DNA of 64,000 nt from Bacillus sp. IITD106. GTDB taxonomy: Bacteria > Bacillota > Bacilli > Bacillales > Bacillaceae_C. The translations under genes were made by a program, and so were the position numbers. The notes beneath the pieces were generated by a model that saw nothing but the letters and a program-made list of their open reading frames with translations, was not told the origin of the DNA and did not search any database. Position 1 is the stretch's first letter. The number at the start of each line of letters is the position of its first letter. The stretch is from contig NZ_JAIAZY010000017.1 in assembly GCF_019459225.1 (NCBI RefSeq), forward strand, positions 1 through 64,000, read 5' to 3'. Below, in pieces: positions 29,838-38,311 of this stretch.

Positions 29838-30755
29838 TTATTTTTTGAAAATTCCTTTTAATACAAATGCGACGTTTGCGGGTCTTTCTGCCAATCTGCG
29901 CATAAAGTATCCATACCAGTCTGTTCCATACGGCACGTATACTCTCATATTGTATCCTTCTTTCACAAGTTCGAGCTGCCTATCCGACCAGATTCCATAA
30001 AGCATTTGAAATTCAAATAGATCGCGATCAATTTGCTGCTCTGAAACAAATTGTTTCATATATTCAATGATTGTATCATCGTGAGTCGCTACAGCTGTAA
30101 AATTTCCATTTAGTATATGTGTGGCAATCAGTTTTTTAAAGTTTTCATCAACGTCTGCTTTTACAGGAAAAGCTACCTCAGCAGATTCTTTATAGGCGCC
30201 TTTTACAAGCCGTAAATTTGGCGAATATTCATCAAGATGCTGCAAGTCTTGTTCGGTTCGATACAAATAAGCTTGCAAAACAGTTCCAATGTTTGCGTAT
30301 TCCGACTTAAGCTTTTTAAAAATATCCAACGTCTTTTCGCAACGAGAGTAGTCTTCCATGTCAATCGTAACGAACACATTATTTTCGACCGCTGCCTCCA
30401 TAATTCTCCTCATATTATGAAGAACGAGCTGATCGGATATATCAAGTCCCATCGACGTGAGCTTCAATGATAATTGTGAATTAAGCCCTTCTCTTCGAAT
30501 CGCTTGAATGGCCTTAATCGAATTATCAGCCATTTCATTCGCTTCTTTTTCACTATCTACAAATTCACCTAAGTAATCAATCGTGACAGATAATCCTTTT
30601 TGATTTAATTCTTTAATCACTTTGACTGCTTCTTCTATTGTCTCACCGGCTACAAACTTGGAGGCGCCAAAACGAAGTCCATACTTCTTTGCCATTTTCG
30701 TTAGAAATCTGTTTTTTGATAAAAATAAAAAAAATGCTCGCATCCATTTCTCCAT
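29838..30755 (-). CDS. fadM: Proline dehydrogenase family protein (FadM/YusM type)
   Basis: A 305-residue TIM-barrel flavoenzyme of the proline dehydrogenase (PRODH) family. The core blocks VTIDYLGEFV, NSQLSLKLTSMG, IDMEDYS, LRLVKGAYKE and the C-terminal YVPYGTDWYGYFMRRLAERPAN are all present. By position upstream of fadN it corresponds to yusM/fadM of B. subtilis; whether its substrate is proline is not shown by the sequence. GGGAG precedes the ATG. The gap to fadN with FadR boxes suggests its own transcript. Confidence 0.85.
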   Translation of the reverse strand: MEKWMRAFFLFLSKNRFLTKMAKKYGLRFGASKFVAGETIEEAVKVIKELNQKGLSVTIDYLGEFVDSEKEANEMADNSIKAIQAIRREGLNSQLSLKLTSMGLDISDQLVLHNMRRIMEAAVENNVFVTIDMEDYSRCEKTLDIFKKLKSEYANIGTVLQAYLYRTEQDLQHLDEYSPNLRLVKGAYKESAEVAFPVKADVDENFKKLIATHILNGNFTAVATHDDTIIEYMKQFVSEQQIDRDLFEFQMLYGIWSDRQLELVKEGYNMRVYVPYGTDWYGYFMRRLAERPANVAFVLKGIFKK

Positions 30756-30878
30756 ATTCTCATTTCTCCCTCTAACCTCTCTGGTGTATTCGCTTTCATT
30801 TTATCATTTTTTTTCGTACATAAAAAGAAATAGGTCAGGCATGATAAAAGGAGTAAGAAAAATAAGGAGGCAATTGAT

Positions 30879-31181
30879 ATGCAAAATCAACAAATGAATC
30901 AACAACAAATGCAAAATCAGCAAAACATGATGCAGCAGAATCAACAACAATTTATGCAACAACCGCCGCACGTCATTACAACGAAGGATTTTAACTATAT
31001 TAATGATATGTTGGCCTGGAATCTTCTCGCCATGAAGAAAGCACATTTCGTGGCAACTCAATGCCAAGATCAACAAATCAAAACCCAACTCGATGCTTGC
31101 GGACAAATGCATCAGCGCCACTATATGAAACTGCTCTATCATTTCGAAGAAAAACAAATGAACAATTCCATTATGCAATAA
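30879..31181 (+). CDS. yusN: CotF-family spore coat protein (YusN type)
   Basis: A 100-residue protein with a Gln/Asn/Met-rich N-terminal tail (residues 1-30, QNQQ repeats) followed by a CotF-like helical domain (TTKDFNYINDMLAWNLLAMKKAHF). The family coats Bacillus spores. AAGGAGG lies eight bases before the ATG. It corresponds by position to yusN. A second CotF-like gene follows after a repeat fragment. Confidence 0.85.
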   Translation: MQNQQMNQQQMQNQQNMMQQNQQQFMQQPPHVITTKDFNYINDMLAWNLLAMKKAHFVATQCQDQQIKTQLDACGQMHQRHYMKLLYHFEEKQMNNSIMQ

Positions 31182-31182
31182 G

Positions 31183-31211
31183 AAAAGCGGAAAAGCGCTG
31201 GAGCTAGACAA
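31183..31211. repeat. Deletion derivative of the interspersed repeat
   Basis: The 29 bases directly after the yusN stop read GAAAAGCGGAAAAGCGCTGG then AGCTAGACA. Inverted, this joins the two ends of the element at 16778-16985 (GTCTAGCTCCAGCGC and GCTTTT) without its interior. The ribosome binding site of the next gene begins two bases later. Confidence 0.6.
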
Positions 31212-31228
31212 TAAGGAGGAGACCGACA

Positions 31229-31564
31229 ATGCAAAATCAAAATAAAATCCAAAATCCGAACACACAAGTTCCAAAAACACCGCAAATGAATGATCGTGAT
31301 TTTTTGAATGATATGCTATCGACAGAAAAATATATGACTCAAGCGTATACAACCGCCCTTCACGAAGCGAGCCATCAACACTTGTACGATGATATATTAT
31401 TAATTTTCAATGAAACTCAGCAAATGCAGCGGAATCTCTATAATCTCATGTTTCAAAAAGGCTGGTATAAGATGGAGGCGCAAGATACTCAAAAGATTCA
31501 ACAATCATACCAGCAGCATTCCGGTTATACGAATCAATTTCCATACGATAGTCATATACAATAA
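31229..31564 (+). CDS. CotF-family spore coat protein
   Basis: A 111-residue CotF-like protein: short Gln/Asn/Pro-rich head, then the domain MNDRDFLNDMLSTEKYMTQA and a helical core ending FQKGWYKMEAQ, where coat proteins of this family have the conserved GWY block. AAGGAGGAG lies before the ATG. It is likely cotranscribed with yusN, from which it is separated by 47 bases holding a repeat remnant. The tail ends with a Tyr/His-rich segment. Confidence 0.85.
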   Translation: MQNQNKIQNPNTQVPKTPQMNDRDFLNDMLSTEKYMTQAYTTALHEASHQHLYDDILLIFNETQQMQRNLYNLMFQKGWYKMEAQDTQKIQQSYQQHSGYTNQFPYDSHIQ

Positions 31565-31586
31565 CCGCCTAAAGGTGCATTCTATC

Positions 31587-31790
31587 ATGAACCTCCCTCC
31601 ACTTAAAACATTCTGTTTTTGAAGTGGGGGTTTCCAAACAAATCGATAAAAGAATCCAACAAGGAATGAGGGTGGCCCATTCCTTTTATGACAAGTCACA
31701 GGAACTCTTCCTATCAACTAGATTTGGCAACAGTCATTTCATTGACTGGGTCGGAACAGACCATCTACTACTTCCCGCCTTAGGCGATCC
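31587..31790 (-). ncRNA. Putative TnpB guide RNA (omega/reRNA) scaffold
   Basis: From the tnpB stop to the right end the minus strand shows the features of a right-end RNA: GTTCCTGTGACTTGTCAT, a GGAATG...CATTCC hairpin, and the terminal CCCCCACTTC...AAGTGGAGGG hairpin ending GAGGTTCA. In characterised systems the RNA overlaps the tnpB 3' end and continues into flanking DNA as the guide; here the guide would be read from about 31587 downwards, toward the coat gene. The 5' boundary is a guess. Confidence 0.65.
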
Positions 31791-32967
31791 GTAGATACTT
31801 TGTATAGTTCAGGGTAAAATCAAGTTCCCTGATTTCGCCATAAAAGGTTTTGGCGAAGAAATTTGCGGCGCCGTGGATATCTCGATGTTGGCTGTATCCG
31901 CATGAACAAGTATAGATTCTAGAAGTCACTTTTCGTTTCTTCTTGCAACAAGGACATTGTTGCGTGGTATGATGTTCATCGTGTTTTGCTATCTGAATAC
32001 CTTCTGCTTCCAATTTGTAAGCCAAATACTTGTACACTTTTCCAAAGGACCAATTCGATAATTTTTGATTGGTTCTTCTGTTTCGAACCCTTTTCTTTTT
32101 TCGACGAGACGTGTTTCGTTGAACCCCATCCACATTGCCAAAAGCCACTTCTTTTACCTCATTCGTCAAACACCATTCCACAAACTGTTTCGTCGTCTTA
32201 TGGATTGCATCTTTTAATTGATTGTCGCTTTTCGACAAGACGTACATTTTGGCACGTTGGTACTTTCTCCATTGCTTCGATCCTTTCTTGCACCGACTCA
32301 TCTTCCGCTGAAGTTCTGCAAGTTTTTTGTTGCGCAGACGGTGAATGGAGCGCATTTTCCTGCCTGTAATGATGATGTTCTCACCATTCTCCGCCACCGC
32401 CGCAATCGTATGGATTTCTCCCACGTCAATGGCTGAACGATTGATGGATGTATTCTCTTTGGGTTCCTTTCCATCGTCATACGCAATGGAAATCATCAAT
32501 CGCCGGTCAAAGAGCAATTCCATTTCTTTGATGGTCCCTTTTGGTAATTCCTTGATCCAGATCGTTAAGGGCTTTTGTCTTTTGCCTTCAAAATCTCCCA
32601 TCTTTAACTCGATTTTCCCATTCTCATGAACCGTAAAGCCGTTATTTGCCCATTTTGTGTTGAAATGTTTCTTCTGTTTATACGGATATTTGGTCGGATG
32701 GCCCCTTTTCCTTGCTTTTCTTGCTGCATCACGGGCGAACACGTATGTATGGCAAACCGCCTGCACGGACTGGGAATGGATGGGATACTTCCTTTTCGTT
32801 GCTTTCTGGAGCTCGCTTTTGGTGATCCACTTGCCAGTTTTCATATGAGTGTCTTTGGCTAGTGCTAAGCAGTGATTCCACACTTCAGCCGAAATGCGAT
32901 TGCACTCGAACAAACGATTGATCGTCTCTGGGCTTGCCCGAAACGAGGTCTTCATACACCGTATCAT
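31780..32967 (-). CDS. tnpB: TnpB family RNA-guided nuclease (IS605 OrfB)
   Basis: A 395-residue TnpB-like protein; numbering here adds six for the longer frame. Seen: RuvC-I Asp187 (SAIDVGEIHT), a zinc ribbon (CPCC at 344-347 and CSC at 360-362) and RuvC-III Asp369 (HRDIHGAANF). The RuvC-II region reads EVAFGNVDGV, with Gly where most TnpB proteins have the catalytic Glu of an IEDL-like motif; Glu326 and Glu328 in YKLEAEG lie 43-45 residues later. GAGGGTG before the ATG at 32967 sets the start, over an ATG at 32985. The activity is therefore uncertain. Confidence 0.85.
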   Translation of the reverse strand: MIRCMKTSFRASPETINRLFECNRISAEVWNHCLALAKDTHMKTGKWITKSELQKATKRKYPIHSQSVQAVCHTYVFARDAARKARKRGHPTKYPYKQKKHFNTKWANNGFTVHENGKIELKMGDFEGKRQKPLTIWIKELPKGTIKEMELLFDRRLMISIAYDDGKEPKENTSINRSAIDVGEIHTIAAVAENGENIIITGRKMRSIHRLRNKKLAELQRKMSRCKKGSKQWRKYQRAKMYVLSKSDNQLKDAIHKTTKQFVEWCLTNEVKEVAFGNVDGVQRNTSRRKKKRVRNRRTNQKLSNWSFGKVYKYLAYKLEAEGIQIAKHDEHHTTQQCPCCKKKRKVTSRIYTCSCGYSQHRDIHGAANFFAKTFYGEIRELDFTLNYTKYLRIA

Positions 32968-33055
32968 TCTTACACCCTCAAACATATGTTCCTATATCTT
33001 AGTATAGCATATAGAGAAAATGTTTCAAGGGTAGAAAAATAAAGGGCAAGCATTC

Positions 33056-33092
33056 ATCTCCCACCTAAACAACAAGTTTTGAGGAAGGAGAC
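33056..33092. repeat. Left-end palindrome of the tnpB element
   Basis: The arms ATCTCCCACCTAAAC and GTTTTGAGGAAGGAGAC form an imperfect hairpin with an AACAA loop, as expected for the subterminal hairpin at the left end of IS200/IS605-type elements. Confidence 0.6.
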
Positions 33093-33132
33093 TTCTGCCC
33101 CAAGCCGTTAAATGTTGAGTATGCAAAGCTCA

Positions 33133-33161
33133 AAGAAGGCTGCCCCTTGGACAGCCTTCTT
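33133..33161 (-). terminator. Terminator at the end of rodA
   Basis: AAGAAGGCTG (33133-33142) and CAGCCTTCTT (33152-33161) form a perfect 10-bp stem that includes two bases of the rodA stop codon. The tail on the minus strand is not a clean T run. Confidence 0.65.
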
Positions 33162-34332
33162 ACTCATCAGAATCAGAAAACATATATTTTTTATAATGGT
33201 AGCGAATCGAAAGTACTATGCCTACCGCCATCATATTCCCAAGCAATGCACTACCCCCGTAGCTGATAAAAGGCAGTGGGATTCCGGTAATCGGCAATAA
33301 CCCAATGGTCATCCCTATATTTTCAAATACGTGGAACCCAATCATGGCGACAACACCGGCACAAATATATGAATAGAACGGATTTTTCGTTTCAATACCT
33401 GTTTTCGTAATTTGATAGATAAGCATAAAAAATAAACTGATTACAATACTTCCTCCGACAAACCCAAATTCTTCCCCTATTGTACTAAAAATAAAGTCAG
33501 AATGAGCTTCTGGCATATATACTTCTCCATTTTTATATCCTTTTCCCGTTGTTTGCCCTGACCCGACAGCTAAAAGTGATTTAACTAATTGAAAGGCTTC
33601 ATCTGATCGATATGAATTAGGATCTAGCCATGAATAAATTCGTTTATATTGATGATCTGCCAAAATACCTTTTAAAAGCTCATGTTGAAAAATCGCAATA
33701 TAAAGAAAGCCTCCCACTAAAACCGCCATAGAGGAAAAAAACGGAAATAACAGTTTCCACGATATTCCCGAAACAAGGATAATGGCCAATAATATACATC
33801 CAAATACGAGTGCCGTTCCTAAGTCTGGTTGTTTATAGATGACAGCGGCAGGAACAGCCGCAATAATTCCTAATTTTATTAATAGCCATAAATCTGTCTT
33901 TACTGTTTTATTAATAAATTTTAAATTATGGCTAGTTGTTATTTTTGCAAGCAAAATAATGGTGAAAACTTTCATAAATTCTGATGGTTGAATGGCACCT
34001 ACTTTTGGTATGATAATCCAGCTTTTTGCGCCATTTCTAATCCATTCATCAGGAACTGGAGCGAGGTACAATCCGATTAATGTAAGCAAGCAAATTCCAT
34101 ATGTATACCATGCAATTTTTTTCATCTGATCCGAATCCAATTGCACAATGACAATGACAGCAACCGTACTAATGACATACCACATAACTTGCTGCATAAC
34201 AAAATTCGTCGACCCATATTGTTCTGTTTTTTGGGCACTATATATCGTAATTAAACTAACGATCGTTAATAACATTAATGTTAAAATAATTCCATAATCT
34301 ATTTTAGGAATTGGTTTTTTCTGAGAAGTCAT
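33160..34332 (-). CDS. rodA: SEDS peptidoglycan polymerase, RodA type
   Basis: A 390-residue SEDS protein with about ten membrane segments. Family blocks are clear: KQPDLGTALVFG, GSGQTTGKGYKNGEVYMPEAHSDFIF, IGEEFGFVGG and PLPFISYGGSALLGN. SEDS proteins polymerise peptidoglycan glycan strands with a class B PBP; the GEVYMPEAHSDF form and the length close to 393 point to RodA (elongation) rather than FtsW or SpoVE. The ATG at 34332, seven bases after GAGGAGA, is preferred to the adjacent GTG. Confidence 0.85.
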   Translation of the reverse strand: MTSQKKPIPKIDYGIILTLMLLTIVSLITIYSAQKTEQYGSTNFVMQQVMWYVISTVAVIVIVQLDSDQMKKIAWYTYGICLLTLIGLYLAPVPDEWIRNGAKSWIIIPKVGAIQPSEFMKVFTIILLAKITTSHNLKFINKTVKTDLWLLIKLGIIAAVPAAVIYKQPDLGTALVFGCILLAIILVSGISWKLLFPFFSSMAVLVGGFLYIAIFQHELLKGILADHQYKRIYSWLDPNSYRSDEAFQLVKSLLAVGSGQTTGKGYKNGEVYMPEAHSDFIFSTIGEEFGFVGGSIVISLFFMLIYQITKTGIETKNPFYSYICAGVVAMIGFHVFENIGMTIGLLPITGIPLPFISYGGSALLGNMMAVGIVLSIRYHYKKYMFSDSDE

Positions 34333-34492
34333 CACTTCGTCTCCTCTTTTAAATTAGTCATCTTATCATTATACTGAATGTAACTAAAGATAAAAAGAAG
34401 CAATTTGTGGTTTTCACAATATTGACGGAAAGCTTGAAAATTGAATTGCTCGTTTCAACATCTTAAGATAACAATAAGGAGGAGGATTATGA

Positions 34493-34810
34493 ATGGAAGA
34501 AATTAAAAGTAAAGAACAATTTGAAGAAGTTATTTCCAAAAGCGATCCTGTTATTGTAAAGTTTGAAGCTGATTGGTGCCCTGATTGTAAGCGGATGGAC
34601 ATGTTTATTGGGGATATCGTAGAAGCAAATCAACAATACACATGGTATGAAATAAATCGGGATAACTTTCCAGAAATTGCTGAAAAATATTCTGTCATGG
34701 GAATACCAAGCTTGCTCATATTCCAAAATGGAGAAAAAACAGCACATTTGCACAGCGCTAATGCAAAATCACCAGAACAAGTGAATGAATTTCTTGAAAG
34801 TGTAAAATAA
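34493..34810 (+). CDS. ydbP: Thioredoxin-like protein (YdbP type)
   Basis: A 105-residue cytoplasmic thioredoxin fold with the redox motif Cys-Pro-Asp-Cys (ADWCPDCKRM) and the cis-Pro block MGIPSLLIFQNGEKTAHLHSANAKSPE, which I recall as very conserved in YdbP-type proteins. AAGGAGGAGG precedes the ATG at 34493; the ATG four bases earlier leads at once to a stop. It is a single gene closed by a shared terminator. Confidence 0.82.
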   Translation: MEEIKSKEQFEEVISKSDPVIVKFEADWCPDCKRMDMFIGDIVEANQQYTWYEINRDNFPEIAEKYSVMGIPSLLIFQNGEKTAHLHSANAKSPEQVNEFLESVK

Positions 34811-34819
34811 ATCATTTTA

Positions 34820-34860
34820 AAAGCCAGGTTCCTCGTGAGAAGAACCTGGCTTTCTTTTAT
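34820..34860. terminator. Bidirectional terminator between ydbP and a coat gene
   Basis: AAAGCCAGGTTC (34820-34831) and GAACCTGGCTTT (34842-34853) form a perfect 12-bp stem followed by CTTTTATT on the plus strand; the convergent coat gene ends at 34860. Confidence 0.88.
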
Positions 34861-35465
34861 TACTGCAAATGCTGTTGTTGCGGCATATTAGCAGAGTCCC
34901 CCATATAAGGGAATTGCTGTACTGGCTGATACAGGCTGCCGACTGTTTGGATTGCCTCACTTGTCGCTGGCGTTAATGGATAATAACCTTTTTCCATCAT
35001 ATATTCCCAAATTTCATAACTGTGGCAGCTGCTATTTAAAAAGGCATTCTCTAAAAACGTTCTTAAAGCAGGATTTGCACATTCAAGTGCAGCAGCTGCG
35101 TAATTTTTGGCTGCGGCTTTTTGATTCAATAAGTACGATGTCGCAATTTCGCGATCATTATGAGTCTGTGCATTCGTACGAGGGGCAGTTGCTTGAGCTA
35201 AATTTCCCGGTGTTTGTGTGTAATTATTGAGCTTTGGTGTCAAAGGATCTGGTTGGAATTTTGAAATATCTGGTGTTGACGCATTTTGAACAAACTCGAC
35301 TTTCAAATTATAATCTTCAATATGCTTCGGATAGTGTCTTTGAAGCAATGCCTTCAATTGAGGATCCTGAGCTTGATTAATGAATGTCCCCATGCAAGTT
35401 ACTGTATTAAAACAGCTTGCAATCAGTTCACTTAATTCATGAAGTTCATGTGATGCTAATTCCAT
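34860..35465 (-). CDS. CotF-family spore coat-like protein (YhcQ type)
   Basis: A 201-residue protein with a CotF-like helical C-terminal half (REIATSYLLNQKAAAKNYAAAALECANPALRTFL and EIWEYMMEKGYYPL) and an N-terminal helical half (ELASHELHELSELIASCFNTVTCMG), ending in a Gln/Pro-rich tail. It resembles longer CotF-type proteins such as YhcQ. GGAGGTG eight bases before the ATG at 35465 sets the start; a longer frame to 35486 has no site. It is the third CotF-type gene in 4.6 kb. Confidence 0.8.
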   Translation of the reverse strand: MELASHELHELSELIASCFNTVTCMGTFINQAQDPQLKALLQRHYPKHIEDYNLKVEFVQNASTPDISKFQPDPLTPKLNNYTQTPGNLAQATAPRTNAQTHNDREIATSYLLNQKAAAKNYAAAALECANPALRTFLENAFLNSSCHSYEIWEYMMEKGYYPLTPATSEAIQTVGSLYQPVQQFPYMGDSANMPQQQHLQ

Positions 35466-35614
35466 GTTATCTTCACCTCCACACATTATTCTTCAACAAT
35501 AAACCTTTTTTATACTCATATTATTCGCTATTCTCGTATCACGTTTTAATATGAAAGTCTTTGGGTATTTTAAACATAAGCATTAAAATACAGATAGCGA
35601 AAGGATTTTGATCT

Positions 35615-35761
35615 ATGCTTTGGACTATTATTGGAATATTAGTCGTTCTATGGTTATTAGGATTTATAGCTAAAATAGGTGGCGCGCTTATTCATATTCT
35701 ACTCATTGTCGCTATCGTACTTTTCATTTTCAACCTCATATCAGGTAAAAGAGCAAGATAG
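35615..35761 (+). CDS. lmo0937 family micro-membrane protein
   Basis: A 48-residue protein (MLWTIIGILVVLWLLGFIAK at its start) with two hydrophobic stretches separated by IGG and a basic end (GKRAR), matching the lmo0937 family of tiny membrane proteins found in many Firmicutes. The function is unknown. AAAGGA precedes the ATG and a strong terminator follows at once. Confidence 0.85.
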   Translation: MLWTIIGILVVLWLLGFIAKIGGALIHILLIVAIVLFIFNLISGKRAR

Positions 35762-35800
35762 AAAAGCCGTTCCTCCATTCAGGAACGGCTTTTCTTTTGG
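35762..35800 (+). terminator. Terminator of the lmo0937-like gene
   Basis: AAAAGCCGTTCCT and AGGAACGGCTTTT form a perfect 13-bp stem with a CCATTC loop, followed by CTTTT. Confidence 0.9.
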
Positions 35801-36018
35801 GCCACCATGCAAATATGTAAAAGTATATTAAAATTATTTTCCTTTTCTTCCTATAATACGCAAAAATAAAAAGTCATTTTATGGTAACATCAGCTGATGA
35901 CATACGTTGATAATTGGGACATACGAATCCCTTAGTTTGTACTAAATAAGGATGAATGTTTAATAAAAAAAATAATATTTTAGTGAAACGTATAACGATA
36001 TTAAATTTCAAAAAGTTA

Positions 36019-36047
36019 TTGTATTCGTAATTAATCTGTAATAATAT
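36019..36047 (+). promoter_or_regulatory. Likely sigma-A promoter of the app operon
   Basis: TTGTAT (36019-36024) and TAATAT (36042-36047) are 17 bases apart. The leader to the appD start is about 160 bases, AT-rich, with no recognised riboswitch. The whole gap 35800-36212 shows nothing else I can name. Confidence 0.55.
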
Positions 36048-36212
36048 ACATATGAGCCATAAGATTTTACTGAAAACTTTAATATATTGGAATAATAGTT
36101 TTTTTAGTGAAAACGATTTATTTTATTGAGCAATTTATATATCTATTATACAATCTATTAATATCGTGATTTATAGTTAAATAGTCTTAGTACAAGGAAG
36201 GTGACTTTTAAA

Positions 36213-37196
36213 TTGACTACATTGTTGGAAGTCAAAAATTTAAAGACACATTTTTTCAATAGAAAAAAAGTTATCCCCGCTGTTGATGGCGTTGATATAA
36301 ACATTAACGAAGGTGAAACAGTAGCTCTTGTTGGTGAGTCGGGATCAGGAAAAAGTATCACTTCCCTCTCTATTATGAGATTAATCCCAAGTCCTCCTGG
36401 AAAAATTGTAGATGGAGAAATTTTATTTAACGGAACTGATTTAGCAAAATTATCGGAGAACGAAATGTGCAAAGTTCGCGGAAATGATATCTCTATGATT
36501 TTCCAAGAGCCAATGACATCGTTAAATCCTGTATTAACAATCGGTGAACAGATTACCGAAGTTCTTATTTACCATAAAAAAATGTCTAAAAAAGAAGCTA
36601 CGCGAAAAGCCATTGACTTATTAAAAATGGTAGGATTTTCACGCGCCGAGGAAATTATTCATGACTACCCACATCGTCTATCCGGTGGGATGAGACAGCG
36701 TGTAATGATCGCAATTGCGATGAGTTGTAATCCTAAATTACTAATTGCGGATGAACCTACTACAGCTCTTGACGTTACAATTCAAGCACAAATATTAGAT
36801 TTGATGAAAGAATTAAGCGAGAAGACGAATACTTCTATATTAATTATTACACACGATTTAGGTGTTGTTTCTGATATTGCTGATAAAGTGCTCGTAATGT
36901 ATTGCGGTCAAGTAGTGGAAGAAGCGCATGTAGATGAACTTTTTGATGAACCACTTCACCCATATACAGTAGGGTTGATGGAATCCATCCCATCTTTAGA
37001 GTCGGATACGGACCGTCTAATACCTATTCAAGGTAATGTGCCATCACCAGATAATTTCCCTAAAGGTTGTCGGTTTGCGCCTCGCTGTCCACACGCATTT
37101 GATCGTTGCCTTCAAGAAGTTCCAAGCTTGATGACGATAGACGGAAAACGATCTGTTCGCTGCTTTTTATACGATAAGGAGGAGGCAAACGTATGA
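36213..37196 (+). CDS. appD: Oligopeptide ABC transporter ATP-binding protein AppD
   Basis: A 327-residue ATPase of the Opp/Dpp/App peptide importers. Walker A is GESGSGKS, the signature LSGGMRQR and Walker [13 protein letters not shown]; the C-terminal oligo_HPY region has the Cys-rich [14 protein letters not shown]. The TTG at 36213, eight bases after GGTGA, is chosen over the GTG at 36201, which overlaps that site. Gene order D-F-A-B-C equals the B. subtilis app operon. The stop overlaps appF by four bases. Confidence 0.9.
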   Translation: MTTLLEVKNLKTHFFNRKKVIPAVDGVDININEGETVALVGESGSGKSITSLSIMRLIPSPPGKIVDGEILFNGTDLAKLSENEMCKVRGNDISMIFQEPMTSLNPVLTIGEQITEVLIYHKKMSKKEATRKAIDLLKMVGFSRAEEIIHDYPHRLSGGMRQRVMIAIAMSCNPKLLIADEPTTALDVTIQAQILDLMKELSEKTNTSILIITHDLGVVSDIADKVLVMYCGQVVEEAHVDELFDEPLHPYTVGLMESIPSLESDTDRLIPIQGNVPSPDNFPKGCRFAPRCPHAFDRCLQEVPSLMTIDGKRSVRCFLYDKEEANV

Positions 37197-38221
37197 CAAC
37201 ACTTGTTGAAAACAAAAAAGGCCTCTCTAATAGCAAAGATTCAGAATATTTGTTAGAGGTAAATAATTTAAAAAAACACTTTCCTATTAAATCGGGTGTC
37301 CTTCAACGAACAGTTGGTCATGTTAAAGCAGTTGATGGGATTTCTCTTTATGTTAAAAAAGGAGAAACACTTGGACTAGTTGGTGAGTCGGGCTGTGGAA
37401 AGTCTACTGCGGGCAGAACTCTTATCCGGTTGTACGAACCAACGGAAGGGAATATCATTTTTAACAACCAAGATATTTCCAAAATGTCTGAGAAAGAATT
37501 GCGCCGTTCTGTACGCAAAAATATTCAAATGATTTTCCAAGATCCTTACGCTTCGATGAATCCGAGGAAAACATTGAAATCTATTTTGAGCGAACCATTG
37601 ATCACGCATAAAATGTATAATCGTAAAGATCGCGAAGAAAAGATAGCGGAATTGCTTGATCGCGTTGGTTTTAACCCATCATTTATTAACCGATATCCGC
37701 ATGAATTCTCTGGTGGACAGCGCCAAAGAATAGGTATTGCTCGAGCATTAACCTTAAATCCTGATTTAATTATTGCAGATGAGGCAGTATCCGCACTTGA
37801 CGTTTCAATTCAAGCCCAAATCATCAACTTAATGAAAGATTTACAAGACGAATTTGGTCTTACTTATATATTCATTTCCCATGACTTAAGTGTGGTCCGT
37901 CATATTAGTGACCGCGTTGGTGTTATGTATCTCGGGAAAATGATGGAATTGGCTCCAAAATCTGATTTATATGGAGAACCTTTGCATCCTTATACGCAAG
38001 CACTTCTTTCAGCCGTGCCAGTACCTAGAAAAAAAGGTGTTCCGACACGCGAAAGAATTGTTTTAAAAGGAGAGCTACCTAGTCCAGCAAATCCGCCTTC
38101 TGGTTGTGTATTCCATACACGCTGCCCGATGGCTATGGACATTTGTAGAAAAGTAGCCCCTAATTTTCAAGAAGTAAAACCTGAACATTTCGTTGCTTGT
38201 CATTTATATCAAGATAAGTAA
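37193..38221 (+). CDS. appF: Oligopeptide ABC transporter ATP-binding protein AppF
   Basis: A 342-residue second ATPase. Walker A is GESGCGKST, the signature FSGGQRQR and Walker [13 protein letters not shown]; the C-terminal oligo_HPY part carries [14 protein letters not shown]. It pairs with AppD to power peptide uptake. GGAGG in the end of appD serves the overlapping ATG. Confidence 0.92.
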   Translation: MTTLVENKKGLSNSKDSEYLLEVNNLKKHFPIKSGVLQRTVGHVKAVDGISLYVKKGETLGLVGESGCGKSTAGRTLIRLYEPTEGNIIFNNQDISKMSEKELRRSVRKNIQMIFQDPYASMNPRKTLKSILSEPLITHKMYNRKDREEKIAELLDRVGFNPSFINRYPHEFSGGQRQRIGIARALTLNPDLIIADEAVSALDVSIQAQIINLMKDLQDEFGLTYIFISHDLSVVRHISDRVGVMYLGKMMELAPKSDLYGEPLHPYTQALLSAVPVPRKKGVPTRERIVLKGELPSPANPPSGCVFHTRCPMAMDICRKVAPNFQEVKPEHFVACHLYQDK

Positions 38222-38311
38222 TGAAAATGAAACTTGAAAGGGGGAGATGCATTTAAAACATTCTAGCTGTTGTATGTATGACAATGAAATTATTTTTACG
38301 GGGGGAAAACA

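Larger units (their letters stand above)
31587..33107 (-). mobile_element. Solo-tnpB element of the IS200/IS605 superfamily
   Basis: The unit holds one gene, tnpB, with structured ends and no tnpA. The right end (31587-31780) carries a terminal hairpin ending GGAGGGAGGTTCA. The left end near 33056-33092 has an imperfect palindrome (ATCTCCCACCTAAAC and GTTTTGAGGAAGGAGAC), typical of the transposase-binding ends of the family. On the minus strand TTTAA directly precedes the left end, a plausible target motif. Ends are estimates; without TnpA it would need a transposase in trans. Confidence 0.8.

Noticed and set aside
35800-36212. Possible riboswitch in the long app leader
   Set aside because: The stretch is AT-rich, with no conserved aptamer motif that I recognise.
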